Shown in pieces: positions 13,523 through 22,272 of a stretch of DNA of 52,396 nt. The translations under genes and the position numbers were made by a program. The stretch comes from a virus, in the IMG/VR virus record IMGVR_UViG_3300028840_001414, positions 1-52,396 of that record; one strand, given 5' to 3'. Below the pieces are notes generated by a model. That model had not been told where the DNA came from. It worked only from the letters and a program-made list of their open reading frames with translations, and did not search any database. Each line of letters begins with the position of its first letter. Positions within the stretch are counted from its first letter, which is position 1.

Positions 13523-15370
13523 GTGAGGGTTTCACCATATTTCTATCATCGTATCCCGAAAGAGATACATGCTAATCTGCGCTGGCGCGCTGCCGTGCAT
13601 AAGCGGGTGGCGGAAGACCCGGAGTTCGCGCAGGCCATGATCCAGGCGTGCGCGAAAGACCCTCTCTTCTTTATCAACGGGTGGGCCTGGACGTATGATC
13701 CCCGCCCCGAGATAGGTGGAGTTCGTCGGCCGTTTGCGAAGCTCCCGTTTATTCTCTACCCATTCCAGGAAGACGCGATCAAGAGCCTTTGTCGCGCGCT
13801 TGGCGGGGAGGATATTCTGGTGGAAAAGAGCCGTGATATGGGCGCGTCCTGGCTCTGTGTCATCTCAGTCTTTTGGGCCTGGCGCTTCCGAACCGGCCTG
13901 TCGTTCCTGCTGGGCTCTCGCGTGGAGGGTTACGTGGATGATCCAGGCAACCCGAAGTCGATGTTCTGGAAGATCGACTATCTGCTGAATAACATGCCGT
14001 CCTGGTTGCGGCCGGCTGGTTACAATCCAGGCGAGCATCGCCGCAAGCTGCATATCGAGAATCCGGAAAATGGCTCGGTCATCGACGGCGAGAGTACAAA
14101 TGCTAACTTTGCTCGTGGCGATCGGCGCACGGCAATTGTGCTTGACGAGTTTGCAGCCGTTGAGGCCGGGCACCGTATTCTGAATGCCACGCGAGACGCG
14201 ACGGCCTGCCGTATCTTTAACTCCACGCCTGCCGGTACGAATAATGCTTTCTATGCGATCCGGGAGACCGGCATTAAAAAGCTGCGGCTTCACTGGTCGA
14301 TTCACCCGCTGAAGTCCGTGGGGCTCTACACGACCGATGAGCACGGCAAGCTGAAGGTGCTCGATCCAAAGGGATACCCCAAGAAGGGAGACGGCGAACC
14401 GTTCGTCCCAATTCTCGACGGCAAGCTCCGTAGTCCGTGGTATGACAATGAATGCAAGCGGGCAGCAAATACGCAGGAGATTGCACAAGAGCTTGATATT
14501 GATTACCTGGGGTCGTCGTTCCAATACTTTAACTCCGATCTTGTTCACCAGCGGATTCGCGAACATGCTCGACCGCCGATCCTGGTCGGTGATTTGGAAT
14601 ATGACGAGGAAACCGCTGAGCCGATCGGATTCAGGGAGAACCCGGAGGGGAATCTGAAGCTGTGGTTCCTGCTTGATCGAAATAATGACCCGCCAAAGGA
14701 CCATAAGTATTCGCTTGGTATTGATGTGTCGGCCGGCACAGGGGCGTCAAACTCGGCTGCGGCCGGTTGGGATATTACGACACATGAGAAGGTCGTCGAG
14801 TACGTGAACCCGTTCATTCGGCCTGAATCGCTTGCCAAGCAGGTTATCGCGATCGCTCGCTGGCTCGGTAATGCGTATGTGATCTGGGAGAGCGGCGGAC
14901 CTGGCCGGCAATTCGGGAGTCGTGTAAACGATCTGCAATACCGCAACGTCTACCTGCGACGGCGAGACGAGGCGATATCCGGCAAGGTGTCTGACATTCC
15001 CGGTGTCGCGCAAACGAAGGAGACGAAGAACCTGATACTTGGCGCGTATCGGGCCGCGATCGAAAAAGGCTACGCCGTGAATCGATCCAAGGAAGCCCTC
15101 GAAGAAACGCTCGAATACATTTTTGATAATGCGAATGGTGTGACACATTCGCGCGCGACCGACAAGGCTGATCCGTCCGGCGCAAAGAGCAATCACGGTG
15201 ATAGGGCGATGGCGGACGCGCTGGCGTGGAAGGGGATCATGGATCGCACCACGAATCCCAAAGAGTCCGAGAAGCCGGATATTCCGATTGGTAGCCTGGC
15301 GTGGCGAAACAAGATGCGAGCAAAAAAGAAGAGACTCGGCAGTAGAGAATTAGATCATTCCTGGAATTAA
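13523..15370 (+). CDS. terL: terminase large subunit (packaging ATPase/nuclease)
   Basis: 615 residues from GTG 13523 after a GGGGC-rich site. TerL pumps DNA into the procapsid and cuts it. The ATPase half shows a Walker A variant VEKSRDMGAS (~100-110), after an adenine-binding LYPFQEDAI stretch, and a Walker B IVLDEFAAV (~203). A coupling-type NSTPAGTNNAFY follows (~235). The RNase H-like nuclease half starts with SLGIDVSAGTGASNSAAAGW (~396), carrying the first catalytic Asp; later acidic residues include WESGGPG and GDRAMADALAW. Length and order are normal. The portal gene follows after 16 bases. Confidence 0.93.
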   Translation: MRVSPYFYHRIPKEIHANLRWRAAVHKRVAEDPEFAQAMIQACAKDPLFFINGWAWTYDPRPEIGGVRRPFAKLPFILYPFQEDAIKSLCRALGGEDILVEKSRDMGASWLCVISVFWAWRFRTGLSFLLGSRVEGYVDDPGNPKSMFWKIDYLLNNMPSWLRPAGYNPGEHRRKLHIENPENGSVIDGESTNANFARGDRRTAIVLDEFAAVEAGHRILNATRDATACRIFNSTPAGTNNAFYAIRETGIKKLRLHWSIHPLKSVGLYTTDEHGKLKVLDPKGYPKKGDGEPFVPILDGKLRSPWYDNECKRAANTQEIAQELDIDYLGSSFQYFNSDLVHQRIREHARPPILVGDLEYDEETAEPIGFRENPEGNLKLWFLLDRNNDPPKDHKYSLGIDVSAGTGASNSAAAGWDITTHEKVVEYVNPFIRPESLAKQVIAIARWLGNAYVIWESGGPGRQFGSRVNDLQYRNVYLRRRDEAISGKVSDIPGVAQTKETKNLILGAYRAAIEKGYAVNRSKEALEETLEYIFDNANGVTHSRATDKADPSGAKSNHGDRAMADALAWKGIMDRTTNPKESEKPDIPIGSLAWRNKMRAKKKRLGSRELDHSWN

Positions 15371-15386
15371 CACCCGGAGGCAGATT

Positions 15387-17114
15387 ATGGCGTCGGTGGC
15401 ATTTTCGGAAAAGAAGTTCGGCAGGCTGCATGACAGCATCCAGTGGTCGGAGAGGCAGCTTGAAGTTCATCGCAAGAAGCGAATCGAATCAATCAATATG
15501 ATGCTTGGCGCGCACTATGCGGAGAAGGAGAACAAGCGCACTATCATTAACAGCCTGAAGATGGCTGTTGATATTTACGTGCGAACGCTCGTGCCTTGTG
15601 TGCCGCGAGCAATGGTGAGTTCCAAGAATATGCAGTTGAGATCGATCGCGCAAAACCTGGGGCTTGCTCTCGATCAGATTCCGGATGAAATTGATCTTGA
15701 AGACACCCTTCGTGATTTCGTGACGGAAGCCCTGTTTTCTATAGGGGTTATTAGGGTCGGGCTTCATACGGTTGGTGAAGCAATGGGGCTACCATACGGC
15801 GCTTCTTACGCTGACTGCATTACGATGGATGACTACTTCCTGGATATGTCCGCTAAGAAGGCGAATCAGATACAGTACGAAGGAAATTCGTACTGGATGG
15901 ATTTTGACAAGATCAAGGATGCGGACTGGATTATCAAAAAAGCTCGCAAAGACCTGAAACCTGACGAGCACAAGGTTATCGGGGTCAATGGTGAGGAGCG
16001 GGCCGAGGGTATTGCAACGTCTGAATCGGCTGAGGTCTTCAGGGATCGGATATGGTTGCGCGACGTGTGGGTTCCGGATGAAGGGTTGATTGTTACTTAC
16101 GGCGTCACGAGCAAGAAAATCTTGAACGTCATCGAACGAGATGGCCCCGGTAAGAGTCCGTATATCAAACTTGGATTTTCCAAGGTTCCCGGCAATTTGC
16201 TGCCGTTCCCGCCTGTCTCTGTTTGGCGTGATCTGCACGAACTCGGTAACGCGATCTATCGCAAGTTGGCCAACCAGGCGGATTCCGAGAAAACTGTTCT
16301 CGGTTTTTCCGGGGACGATGAAGGTGCTACGAATTTCAGGGACGCCAAGGATGGGGACGGGATTAAGTATACCGGCACGGAGCCAAAGAAGTTGACTGCC
16401 GGCGGAATCAATCAGGCTACATTGGCGTTTTCTCTTCAGAACAATGGGCTTTTCTCGTACTTCTCTGGCAATATCGATTCGCTCGGTGGGCTTTCGGCTA
16501 TCACCGAGACTGTTGGCCAGGACCGGCTTCTCAGCGAGGCGGCCGGCGCGCAGATGCGAGACATGGGAGGGATGGTTTCCAAGGCTTACAGGAAGGTGTT
16601 TCGTTCCTTGGCTTACTATGAATGGAATGATCCGATCAAGCGCCGGACCCTGGAGAAGCCGATCGAGGGAACTGACATTGTGGTTCCGACCGCATGGGGC
16701 CCTGATGCGAAGCGGGGTGATTTCGAGGATTACGACATAGATATTGACGTGTACTCGCTCCAGGATAACACGCCAAGCGTGAAGCTCCAAAAGCTAGGCG
16801 CGATCACGCAGAACTATATCATACCGATGGAACCAATGATTTCGGCGGCCGGTGGAACGATCGACGTGCAGGCGATTTTGCGTGACGTTGGGAAGTTCTC
16901 TGGTATGCCGGAGATCGAGGAATACGTGGTATTTATGGAGCCGGAGAATAAGGATCAGCAGGTCGCTCCCGCCTCTGCGCCGGCCAACACAACTCGCACT
17001 TACGAGCGGGTCGGAAAGCCGGGGATGACCGACAAGGGCCTGGCTAATTCCATGCAGCAGACGCTTCTCTCGCAGGCGCCGCAGGGCTCCGGGGCCGATC
17101 AGGGGGGCGGCTAG
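15387..17114 (+). CDS. portal protein (head-tail connector)
   Basis: 575 residues from ATG 15387 with GGAGG seven bases upstream. Portals form the 12-fold ring through which DNA passes. Supporting features are the position right after TerL, the size, an N-terminal helical region, RTLVPCVPRAMVSS, the long alpha/beta core with SVWRDLHELGNAIYRKLANQ and the LSAITETVGQDRLLSEAAGA stretch, and a Pro/Gln-rich disordered C-terminus. The overall layout resembles podovirus connectors more than SPP1/HK97 portals. Function inferred mainly from context and size. Confidence 0.85.
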   Translation: MASVAFSEKKFGRLHDSIQWSERQLEVHRKKRIESINMMLGAHYAEKENKRTIINSLKMAVDIYVRTLVPCVPRAMVSSKNMQLRSIAQNLGLALDQIPDEIDLEDTLRDFVTEALFSIGVIRVGLHTVGEAMGLPYGASYADCITMDDYFLDMSAKKANQIQYEGNSYWMDFDKIKDADWIIKKARKDLKPDEHKVIGVNGEERAEGIATSESAEVFRDRIWLRDVWVPDEGLIVTYGVTSKKILNVIERDGPGKSPYIKLGFSKVPGNLLPFPPVSVWRDLHELGNAIYRKLANQADSEKTVLGFSGDDEGATNFRDAKDGDGIKYTGTEPKKLTAGGINQATLAFSLQNNGLFSYFSGNIDSLGGLSAITETVGQDRLLSEAAGAQMRDMGGMVSKAYRKVFRSLAYYEWNDPIKRRTLEKPIEGTDIVVPTAWGPDAKRGDFEDYDIDIDVYSLQDNTPSVKLQKLGAITQNYIIPMEPMISAAGGTIDVQAILRDVGKFSGMPEIEEYVVFMEPENKDQQVAPASAPANTTRTYERVGKPGMTDKGLANSMQQTLLSQAPQGSGADQGGG

Positions 17115-17155
17115 TGGCTGGTTTCAGGGCTCGTATTTGCCCCATCTGTTATAAT
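17114..17155 (+). promoter_or_regulatory. phage promoter of the GTGGCTGG class, copy 2
   Basis: GTGGCTGG (17114-17121) begins at the last base of the portal stop codon. After 28 nt comes a perfect TATAAT (17150-17155) with an upstream TG (extended -10). The first 14 bases, GTGGCTGGTTTCAG, equal those of copy 1. It would drive the zinc-ribbon, scaffold and capsid genes. Confidence 0.75.
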
Positions 17156-17194
17156 GGAGATTGGTAGACATTTCGTTTACAAGGGGCAGATTTC

Positions 17195-17530
17195 TTGATT
17201 TACTGTTATGAGACCTCGAACGGCGAGGTCGTTGAGCGCGATTTCCCGATGGGGAAAGCGCCGGCGACGATCAGGGTAAAGGGTCGTCGGGCAAAGCGGA
17301 GTTACGCCGCCGAACATGCCGGCAGCCGCCCGGCAGGCGCGGGTTGGCCGCTTGAATGTCTCGGGTCCGGTGTGAGCGGGCACCAGGCCGGCGAGCTTCG
17401 TGCATTCTTCAAAAAGCATCGCTTCGATTGCGATGTATCTCGTGACGGCAACCCGATCTATCGCGATCCCAACCATCGCAAGAGAGCCCTGAAGCTACGT
17501 GGCTTCAGGGAGAACAACGCCTTTTGTTAG
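17195..17530 (+). CDS. FmdB-like small protein
   Basis: 111 residues. The only sensible start is TTG 17195, with AAGGGG about ten bases before it; the ATG at 17208 is out of frame. It begins MIYCYETSNGEVVERDFPMG, the short beta domain seen in FmdB-type phage proteins (Y-x-C/Y start and a PMGxAP turn), then a basic Arg/Lys/Gly segment and a C-terminal charged helix. It lacks the usual paired CxxC. Role in the head module unknown. Confidence 0.6.
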   Translation: MIYCYETSNGEVVERDFPMGKAPATIRVKGRRAKRSYAAEHAGSRPAGAGWPLECLGSGVSGHQAGELRAFFKKHRFDCDVSRDGNPIYRDPNHRKRALKLRGFRENNAFC

Positions 17531-17533
17531 AAT
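17487..17533 (+). promoter_or_regulatory. hairpin plus possible extra -10 before the scaffold gene
   Basis: A perfect 9-bp hairpin CCCTGAAGC/GCTTCAGGG (17487-17510) near the end of the TTG gene is followed by TGTTAGAAT (17525-17533), an extended -10-like sequence 25 bases before the scaffold ATG. GTGGCT is present at 17499 but at the wrong spacing for the main promoter class. This may be processing or a minor promoter. Confidence 0.35.
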
Positions 17534-17557
17534 TTGTTAGAAGAAGAGAGGAAGATC

Positions 17558-18580
17558 ATGGCATTACCCACGGAATTTGTGGCCGAGATGGACGAGGCAC
17601 TCGACTCGATCGACGCCGAGGAGAAAGGCAGCGAGGAAGCCAGCGAGGAAACTGGTACTGATAAAGTAGTCGAGACCAAAGAGGAAGGGGCCGGCGAAGT
17701 CAAGGATAGCGAATCCGAAGCCAAGGATAGCGATGGCGAAGTCAAGGATAGCGAGGGCGAAGCCAAGGATAGCGAGGGTGACGAGTCCGATGGCGAGAGT
17801 GACGAGTCCGAGGGTGAGGGCGACGAAGAGGATGGTGGCGACTCAAAGCCTGTCATTAGTGATTACGCGCTGGAGCAAGCCGTGCTCGCCGGTATCCCCG
17901 TCCAGGATGCGAAAGCCTTCGCTTCCGAGGAATCGCTTTTGCGCGTGGCCAAGGTCGTTCAGCAAAGGCTCCTTGATGCCGATGCGGCCGTTAATGATGC
18001 CACGAAAGACAAGCCCGAAGGCGAAGACCCGCTTGCCGATCTACTGAAGATCGATCTGTCGGAATTCGACCCCGAGACGGCTGCAATAGTGGGAAAGCTC
18101 ACGAGCGTCATTCAAAGCCAGCAGCAATCGATCGATGCGTTTCGCACCGAACAGCAAGAAATTTCCCAGGCGAATCTCGATGCCGGTGCGCGAGAGGTTG
18201 AATCGTGGTTTGACATGCAAATCAAAAATCTCGGTGAAGATTTCACCGATACCCTTGGGGAAGGTGATTACAGCAGCCTTCCCCAGGGAAGTTCGCAGCT
18301 TGCGAAACGCGATGCTATCGCGGATCAGATGGCTGTAGCATTGGCCGGCTATCAAGCTATTGGCCGGACACCGCCACCGCGAGATGAAATCTTTGCCAAG
18401 GCGGCAAAACTCGTGTTGCACGATGATTACGTGCAGCTTCGTGAAAAGGGGCTGGCTAAGAAGCTGGCTAAACGAGGTAAGCAGCATACTCAACGTGCTG
18501 CCGGGCAGAAAATTAAGAACAATATGTCCCCGGAGGAAGAGGCCGCTGCTGCGGTTGATGCGAAATACGGCACGCCATAA
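17558..18580 (+). CDS. scaffolding-type head assembly protein
   Basis: 340 residues from ATG 17558 (AGAGGAAG upstream); the earlier in-frame start at 17534 overlaps the -10-like element. The first ~100 residues are extremely acidic with repeated KDSEGE-type units, the middle is helical with Gln-rich coils (KLTSVIQSQQQSIDAFRTEQ), and the C-terminus is basic (KKLAKRGKQHTQRAAGQKIK) before an acidic tip. Acidic N-terminus, coiled coil and basic C-terminus just before the capsid gene are the usual scaffold layout. No protease domain seen. Confidence 0.75.
   Translation: MALPTEFVAEMDEALDSIDAEEKGSEEASEETGTDKVVETKEEGAGEVKDSESEAKDSDGEVKDSEGEAKDSEGDESDGESDESEGEGDEEDGGDSKPVISDYALEQAVLAGIPVQDAKAFASEESLLRVAKVVQQRLLDADAAVNDATKDKPEGEDPLADLLKIDLSEFDPETAAIVGKLTSVIQSQQQSIDAFRTEQQEISQANLDAGAREVESWFDMQIKNLGEDFTDTLGEGDYSSLPQGSSQLAKRDAIADQMAVALAGYQAIGRTPPPRDEIFAKAAKLVLHDDYVQLREKGLAKKLAKRGKQHTQRAAGQKIKNNMSPEEEAAAAVDAKYGTP
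17697..17790 (+). repeat. short in-frame repeats coding KDSxGE
   Basis: Five copies of an ~18-24-base unit (core AAGGATAGCGA) encode VKDSESEAKDSDGEVKDSEG-type acidic residues in the scaffold-like protein. Copy number could change by slippage. Confidence 0.7.
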
Positions 18581-18627
18581 GGGCGCGGCTGCTACCAGTT
18601 CGGGGGCGAACAAGGGGCGAACGATAA

Positions 18628-19662
18628 ATGGGGATTCCTTTTTCAGACATTGACGATGCTGTTGCGCTGACTCAAGAGAAGCTGGTGAAGCGGGGTTCTT
18701 TTCTCGATCTGCAAACCGACCTGACTGACCACGTTGCAGTTAGGGAGATGTGGAAGGGCCGAAAGAAGAAGTTCGAGGGTGGTAATGATTGGCGCTTTGA
18801 CGCGCAGATTGACCACAACCATTCGGCTCGTGCTGTTGGACTCTACGAGACTGATGGTTCGGCCATTATCGATACAACGATTTCGATGAAGGTTGGGCCG
18901 CGACACGTCAACGCTCATTACACTTACGACAAGCACGAGCCCGCCTTCCAGCGGGGCGGCCTGGCGATCGCTGATTACGTCAAGACCAAGTACGTCGCGA
19001 TGATGGTCTCGTTTTACGAGTACCTTGAAACGATCTTGTGGAGCAAGCCAACCGATTCCAGCGACGAGAAAACTCCGTTCGGAATTGCGTACTGGGTTAC
19101 GAAGGCCGCGAGCGAGGGCTTCAATGGCCTCGATCCGTCCGGCTTCTCTGACGGTCGTGCCGGTAAGTCTTCGACCACTTATCCCCGATGGGCAAATTAC
19201 GGATCGCCTTACGTAGCGGTGTCGAAGGAAGACCTAGTTCGCAGAATGCGGCGCGGCCACCGCAGGACGCAGTTCCGTTCGCCTGTGTCGCACGCGCAGC
19301 CGGACTTGAGCGGCATGAAGAACGGAATCTATACAAATGATTCCGTAATCGGCATCATGGAAGAGCTTCTCGAAGCTCAGAACATGAATCTCGGCAACGA
19401 CCTGGCCAGTAAGGACGGGCGTACCCTCTTCAAGGGTACTCCGGTTACGTACGCGCCGAAGCTCGATAGTGATTCCTCGAATCCGATTTACACGCTTGAC
19501 TGGAAGTGGCTTGCAATCGGCGTGCTGGCTGGTTGGGAAAACAACCTGACTAAGCCGTACATGGTGCCGAACAAGCACTTGGTTAGTCGTGTTGATTTGG
19601 ACGCAACCTTGCAAATGATTTGCACGAACCTGCGAAAGCAGGCCGTGTATCACATCGCGTAG
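18628..19662 (+). CDS. major capsid protein
   Basis: 344 residues from ATG 18628 after AAGGGGCG. It follows the scaffold-like gene in the classic head order, and its size fits an HK97-fold shell protein of a podovirus or siphovirus. Visible segments include an N-arm (DDAVALTQEKLVKRGSFLDL), a central WRFDAQIDHNHSARAVGLYE strand region, a large loop around GRAGKSSTTYPRWANYGSPY, and a C-terminal strand MVPNKHLVSRVDLDATLQMI that fits the P-domain end. Family membership is inferred from order, length and composition, not from a diagnostic motif. Confidence 0.82.
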   Translation: MGIPFSDIDDAVALTQEKLVKRGSFLDLQTDLTDHVAVREMWKGRKKKFEGGNDWRFDAQIDHNHSARAVGLYETDGSAIIDTTISMKVGPRHVNAHYTYDKHEPAFQRGGLAIADYVKTKYVAMMVSFYEYLETILWSKPTDSSDEKTPFGIAYWVTKAASEGFNGLDPSGFSDGRAGKSSTTYPRWANYGSPYVAVSKEDLVRRMRRGHRRTQFRSPVSHAQPDLSGMKNGIYTNDSVIGIMEELLEAQNMNLGNDLASKDGRTLFKGTPVTYAPKLDSDSSNPIYTLDWKWLAIGVLAGWENNLTKPYMVPNKHLVSRVDLDATLQMICTNLRKQAVYHIA

Positions 19663-19723
19663 TAGCCGCTGTTGGCTGGCGTTAGTTCATTTTCATAAAC
19701 GAGACGAAACGAGGTAAACATAA

Positions 19724-20542
19724 ATGGATCAGTCAATCAATGGCCATATCAAACAGGGCCGCGTTTTTAAGGAAGTCGTATGGTTTGAGGGTGACACCGC
19801 ATTGCTCGAAGGCCAGGCGGTTTGCTACAATTACGACTACGGCACCGCGAGCGCTGCGGACGCCCGGCGATTTAACCGCGTCGAGGTTCCGTCTACTACG
19901 AACGCTCAGCATTTCGCGGGCGTCTGTGCCTGTGCGTATGCCGCCAATACGGGCGGGCAGTTGATCGAAATTTACAAGCCGGGTTCGATCTGCAATATCC
20001 TGTCACGGGCTAGCACGACTCTGGGCGTTGGCCGGCTGACGTTCGAGATTACCGCCACCGTGGCAACGAACGGCTCCTTTAAGTTCGAGGGCCTTGAGGG
20101 TGAGGGTTCCTGTATTCCGATGCAGACCGTGGATCGGTCTTCGGATGCTGGCCTGTGCCTGGCGAAGCTCGATCCTCCGGGCCGTCCGTCCGGCGGTTTC
20201 GAGCAGGTTCAGCTTGTTGATAATAGCGCATTTGTTGCGATGGTTGGTGGGACGACTGGCATCATCGGCGCCACGCTGACGAATGGCGATGCCACCGAAA
20301 CCCTTGAGGATGGTGCTATTGCCGGGCTGCGAAAGAAGTTCGTCTGCATTACCACGGAGATTGCCACGAACGATGCGGTCATTACGGTCAGTACCGGCCG
20401 CACACACGCTTTGGCTGACAACGACCTGGCGACCGTTACGTTTGCCGGGGCCTCTACGTGCCTGGGCGCTCAAGTGACCCTTGAGTGGGATAAGGCGTGG
20501 ATCGTGACTTCGCTATCCAAGACTATGCCGGCGCTTGCGTAG
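19724..20542 (+). CDS. head-associated structural protein, decoration type
   Basis: 272 residues from ATG 19724 (GAGGTAAAC upstream). It is small-residue and beta-rich: GRVFKEVVWFEGDTALLEGQ, repeated GTTGIIGATLTNGDATE-type segments and an all-beta C-terminus ending ITSLSK-like VTSLSKTMPALA. A protein like this directly after the capsid gene is usually a capsid decoration or head-stabilising protein. A terminator follows, so the capsid and this gene may be expressed more strongly than later genes. Confidence 0.6.
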   Translation: MDQSINGHIKQGRVFKEVVWFEGDTALLEGQAVCYNYDYGTASAADARRFNRVEVPSTTNAQHFAGVCACAYAANTGGQLIEIYKPGSICNILSRASTTLGVGRLTFEITATVATNGSFKFEGLEGEGSCIPMQTVDRSSDAGLCLAKLDPPGRPSGGFEQVQLVDNSAFVAMVGGTTGIIGATLTNGDATETLEDGAIAGLRKKFVCITTEIATNDAVITVSTGRTHALADNDLATVTFAGASTCLGAQVTLEWDKAWIVTSLSKTMPALA

Positions 20543-20567
20543 TCAACCGCCGTCGAGGCGGATCAAT

Positions 20568-20609
20568 GGCTGCGGCCAGGATGCTCTCTTCTCCTGGTCG
20601 CAGTCTTTA
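20568..20609 (+). terminator. intrinsic terminator after the capsid genes
   Basis: A 12-bp stem CTGCGGCCAGGA/TCCTGGTCGCAG (20570-20603), one G-U pair, with a 10-nt loop and two extra outer pairs, is followed by TCTTTACTTTCT. It lies between the decoration-type gene and the adaptor gene and would allow high capsid with lower tail expression. Confidence 0.6.
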
Positions 20610-20632
20610 CTTTCTATTACGGGATTGACAGT

Positions 20633-21616
20633 ATGGCCGAGAGTGGTCTTTCGATTGGCTTCCCTGAGCTTCAGGCTGAAGTCGGATTCTTTGTTGGCTA
20701 CGGTCGTTCCGGTTGGTCATCGGCGCAGGAATCGGAGATTGATGGGCTCGTTCAGTCTGGCGTTCGGCTAGTCTATTATCCGCCGGCTTGCGATGCGCTT
20801 GCTAAGCTCGGTCTCATTGGTTACGAATGGACCTGGCTACGACCGACGAAATCGCTTAGCGTGTCTGCCGCTTACAGTACCGGCACCGTTGCGATCGCTA
20901 GCGGCGTTGTTACCTTGACGGGTGGTACATTTCCGTCGTGGGCAGAGGATGGCGAACTATCTGTGGACGGTTCGGTTTATTCGGTGGCTAGCCGTGACGG
21001 CGATACACAAATCACACTCGACGATACTAACGTCGATGTAGATTCGGGTACTTCGTACAGTCTCGGTCGTCCGGACTATGATTTGCCGGATGACTTTGGC
21101 CGGCTGGTTGGCGACATTCATTTTCCGAAAGACCAGAACCGCGCCTCCATTAAGGTTGTGGCCGTTAGTCAGTTGCTTGCGATGCGCGCAACAAACGAAC
21201 TGGCCAGTACGCCGCGATGGGCCGCCACTCGCTATAAGTCTTCGACGGGGGCCAGCGGGCAGCGCCAGGAGATTCTTTTCTATCCTACGCCGGATACGGC
21301 CTGGGACTTATTGTATGAGTACGATGCGTACAGCGGCGCGCTGAGTGATTCGTACCCGTACCCGCTTGGCGGAATGCAGTATTCCGAGTTGTATATTGAG
21401 TCGTGTCTTGCGGTCGCGGAGAGGCGAATCAATGGTATGCCGGGAGAGCATAACGACCAGTACGAGCGCTTGCTCGTGGACGCGATCCACCGCGACAAGA
21501 AACATGGCGCCCAATACTACGGACCTATGGGGCACAAGGAAGAGACGACACAGGAGTTTCGTCGGGGATTGACCGGGGGTACATATCCCATCACGTACAA
21601 AGGTGCGAGTATTTAA
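20633..21616 (+). CDS. head-tail adaptor protein (podovirus type)
   Basis: 327 residues from ATG 20633; the ribosome site is poor. The N-terminus (ESGLSIGFPELQAEVGFFVG, then SAQESEIDGLVQSGVRLVYY) is a helical adaptor start as in P22 gp4-like connectors. A beta insertion of ~70 residues (GTVAIASGVVTLTGGTFPSW, then DDTNVDV) is followed by YDLPDDFGRLVGDIHF, a motif I associate with phage adaptors, and a C-terminal helix pair (SELYIESCLAVAERRI). It would dock under the portal. Confidence 0.72.
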   Translation: MAESGLSIGFPELQAEVGFFVGYGRSGWSSAQESEIDGLVQSGVRLVYYPPACDALAKLGLIGYEWTWLRPTKSLSVSAAYSTGTVAIASGVVTLTGGTFPSWAEDGELSVDGSVYSVASRDGDTQITLDDTNVDVDSGTSYSLGRPDYDLPDDFGRLVGDIHFPKDQNRASIKVVAVSQLLAMRATNELASTPRWAATRYKSSTGASGQRQEILFYPTPDTAWDLLYEYDAYSGALSDSYPYPLGGMQYSELYIESCLAVAERRINGMPGEHNDQYERLLVDAIHRDKKHGAQYYGPMGHKEETTQEFRRGLTGGTYPITYKGASI

Positions 21617-21643
21617 TAGACTCAACCGCGAAAGGGGCCTTGA

Positions 21644-21931
21644 ATGGCTAAGGGGAATTTTACCGGTACTGCTTCCAGTGCCGAATTACTTGCTGCGGAC
21701 GAATACCGAGATCAGATTGTAATTCAAAAGACGAACGCAACAGCCGTTGCGCTCGGTTTCGGCGAGGCTGCCGTAGCTGGCAAGGGCATTCAGCTTATCG
21801 AGATCGGTGACGCCGCTATCATTCGCGGCGCCGAAGCGCGAATGCAAATTAACGTCATTGGTAACGGCGGAACCGGCACGTACCAGACAGGTGATATTGA
21901 CGTGCGCAACGGGCCGAACCCGTCACCTTAA
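21644..21931 (+). CDS. small virion-type protein, 95 aa
   Basis: ATG 21644 with AAAGGGGCC upstream. It is an all-beta small-residue protein (SSAELLAADEYRDQIVIQKT, VALGFGEAAVAGKGIQLIEI, GDAAIIRGAEARMQINVIGN) of the type found as head fibre or decoration proteins; similar short phage proteins are common in metagenomes. Specific role unknown. Confidence 0.6.
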   Translation: MAKGNFTGTASSAELLAADEYRDQIVIQKTNATAVALGFGEAAVAGKGIQLIEIGDAAIIRGAEARMQINVIGNGGTGTYQTGDIDVRNGPNPSP

Positions 21932-21948
21932 CACAGGGGAGTGCTTTA

Positions 21949-22206
21949 ATGGGGAAGTATCCGCCAGGAATGTCGGAAGCTGAAAAGCTCAGGTTATCGC
22001 AAGCGCGATTGAAGAAGGAGCGCGAGGCGGCGAAAAGCAAGGGGAAGCCGACGCTGAGTGAATGGGAGAAGAAGCGGGCCGCAGAAAGGAAGGCGGCTGA
22101 AAAAAAGCGTGAGGGGGCTATGAAGCTCGCGCCAAAGGGGGTGCAGTCCGGTAGAAACGCGCTGATTGAAGCGATGACCGGCAAGAACAAGAACAAGAGG
22201 AAGTAG
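21949..22206 (+). CDS. small highly basic protein, 85 aa
   Basis: ATG 21949 follows AGGGGAG. More than a third of residues are Lys or Arg, mostly in one long helix (SEAEKLRLSQARLKKEREAA, KKRAAERKAAEKKREGAMKL) with a KNKNKRK tail. It could bind DNA in the virion or act as an assembly factor. The preceding YPPGMS start is unusual. No family recognised. Confidence 0.6.
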   Translation: MGKYPPGMSEAEKLRLSQARLKKEREAAKSKGKPTLSEWEKKRAAERKAAEKKREGAMKLAPKGVQSGRNALIEAMTGKNKNKRK

Positions 22207-22272
22207 GGAGAGAGACCAACTGCTGGGTTCAAGCACCAGTTACAACTATCACATTTTTCAGGGGGGCGTTCG

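Noticed and set aside
19672-19713. A fourth GTGGCTGG-class promoter before the decoration gene (TTGGCTGG at 19672)
   Set aside because: The sequence 28 nt downstream has no TATAAT-like hexamer.
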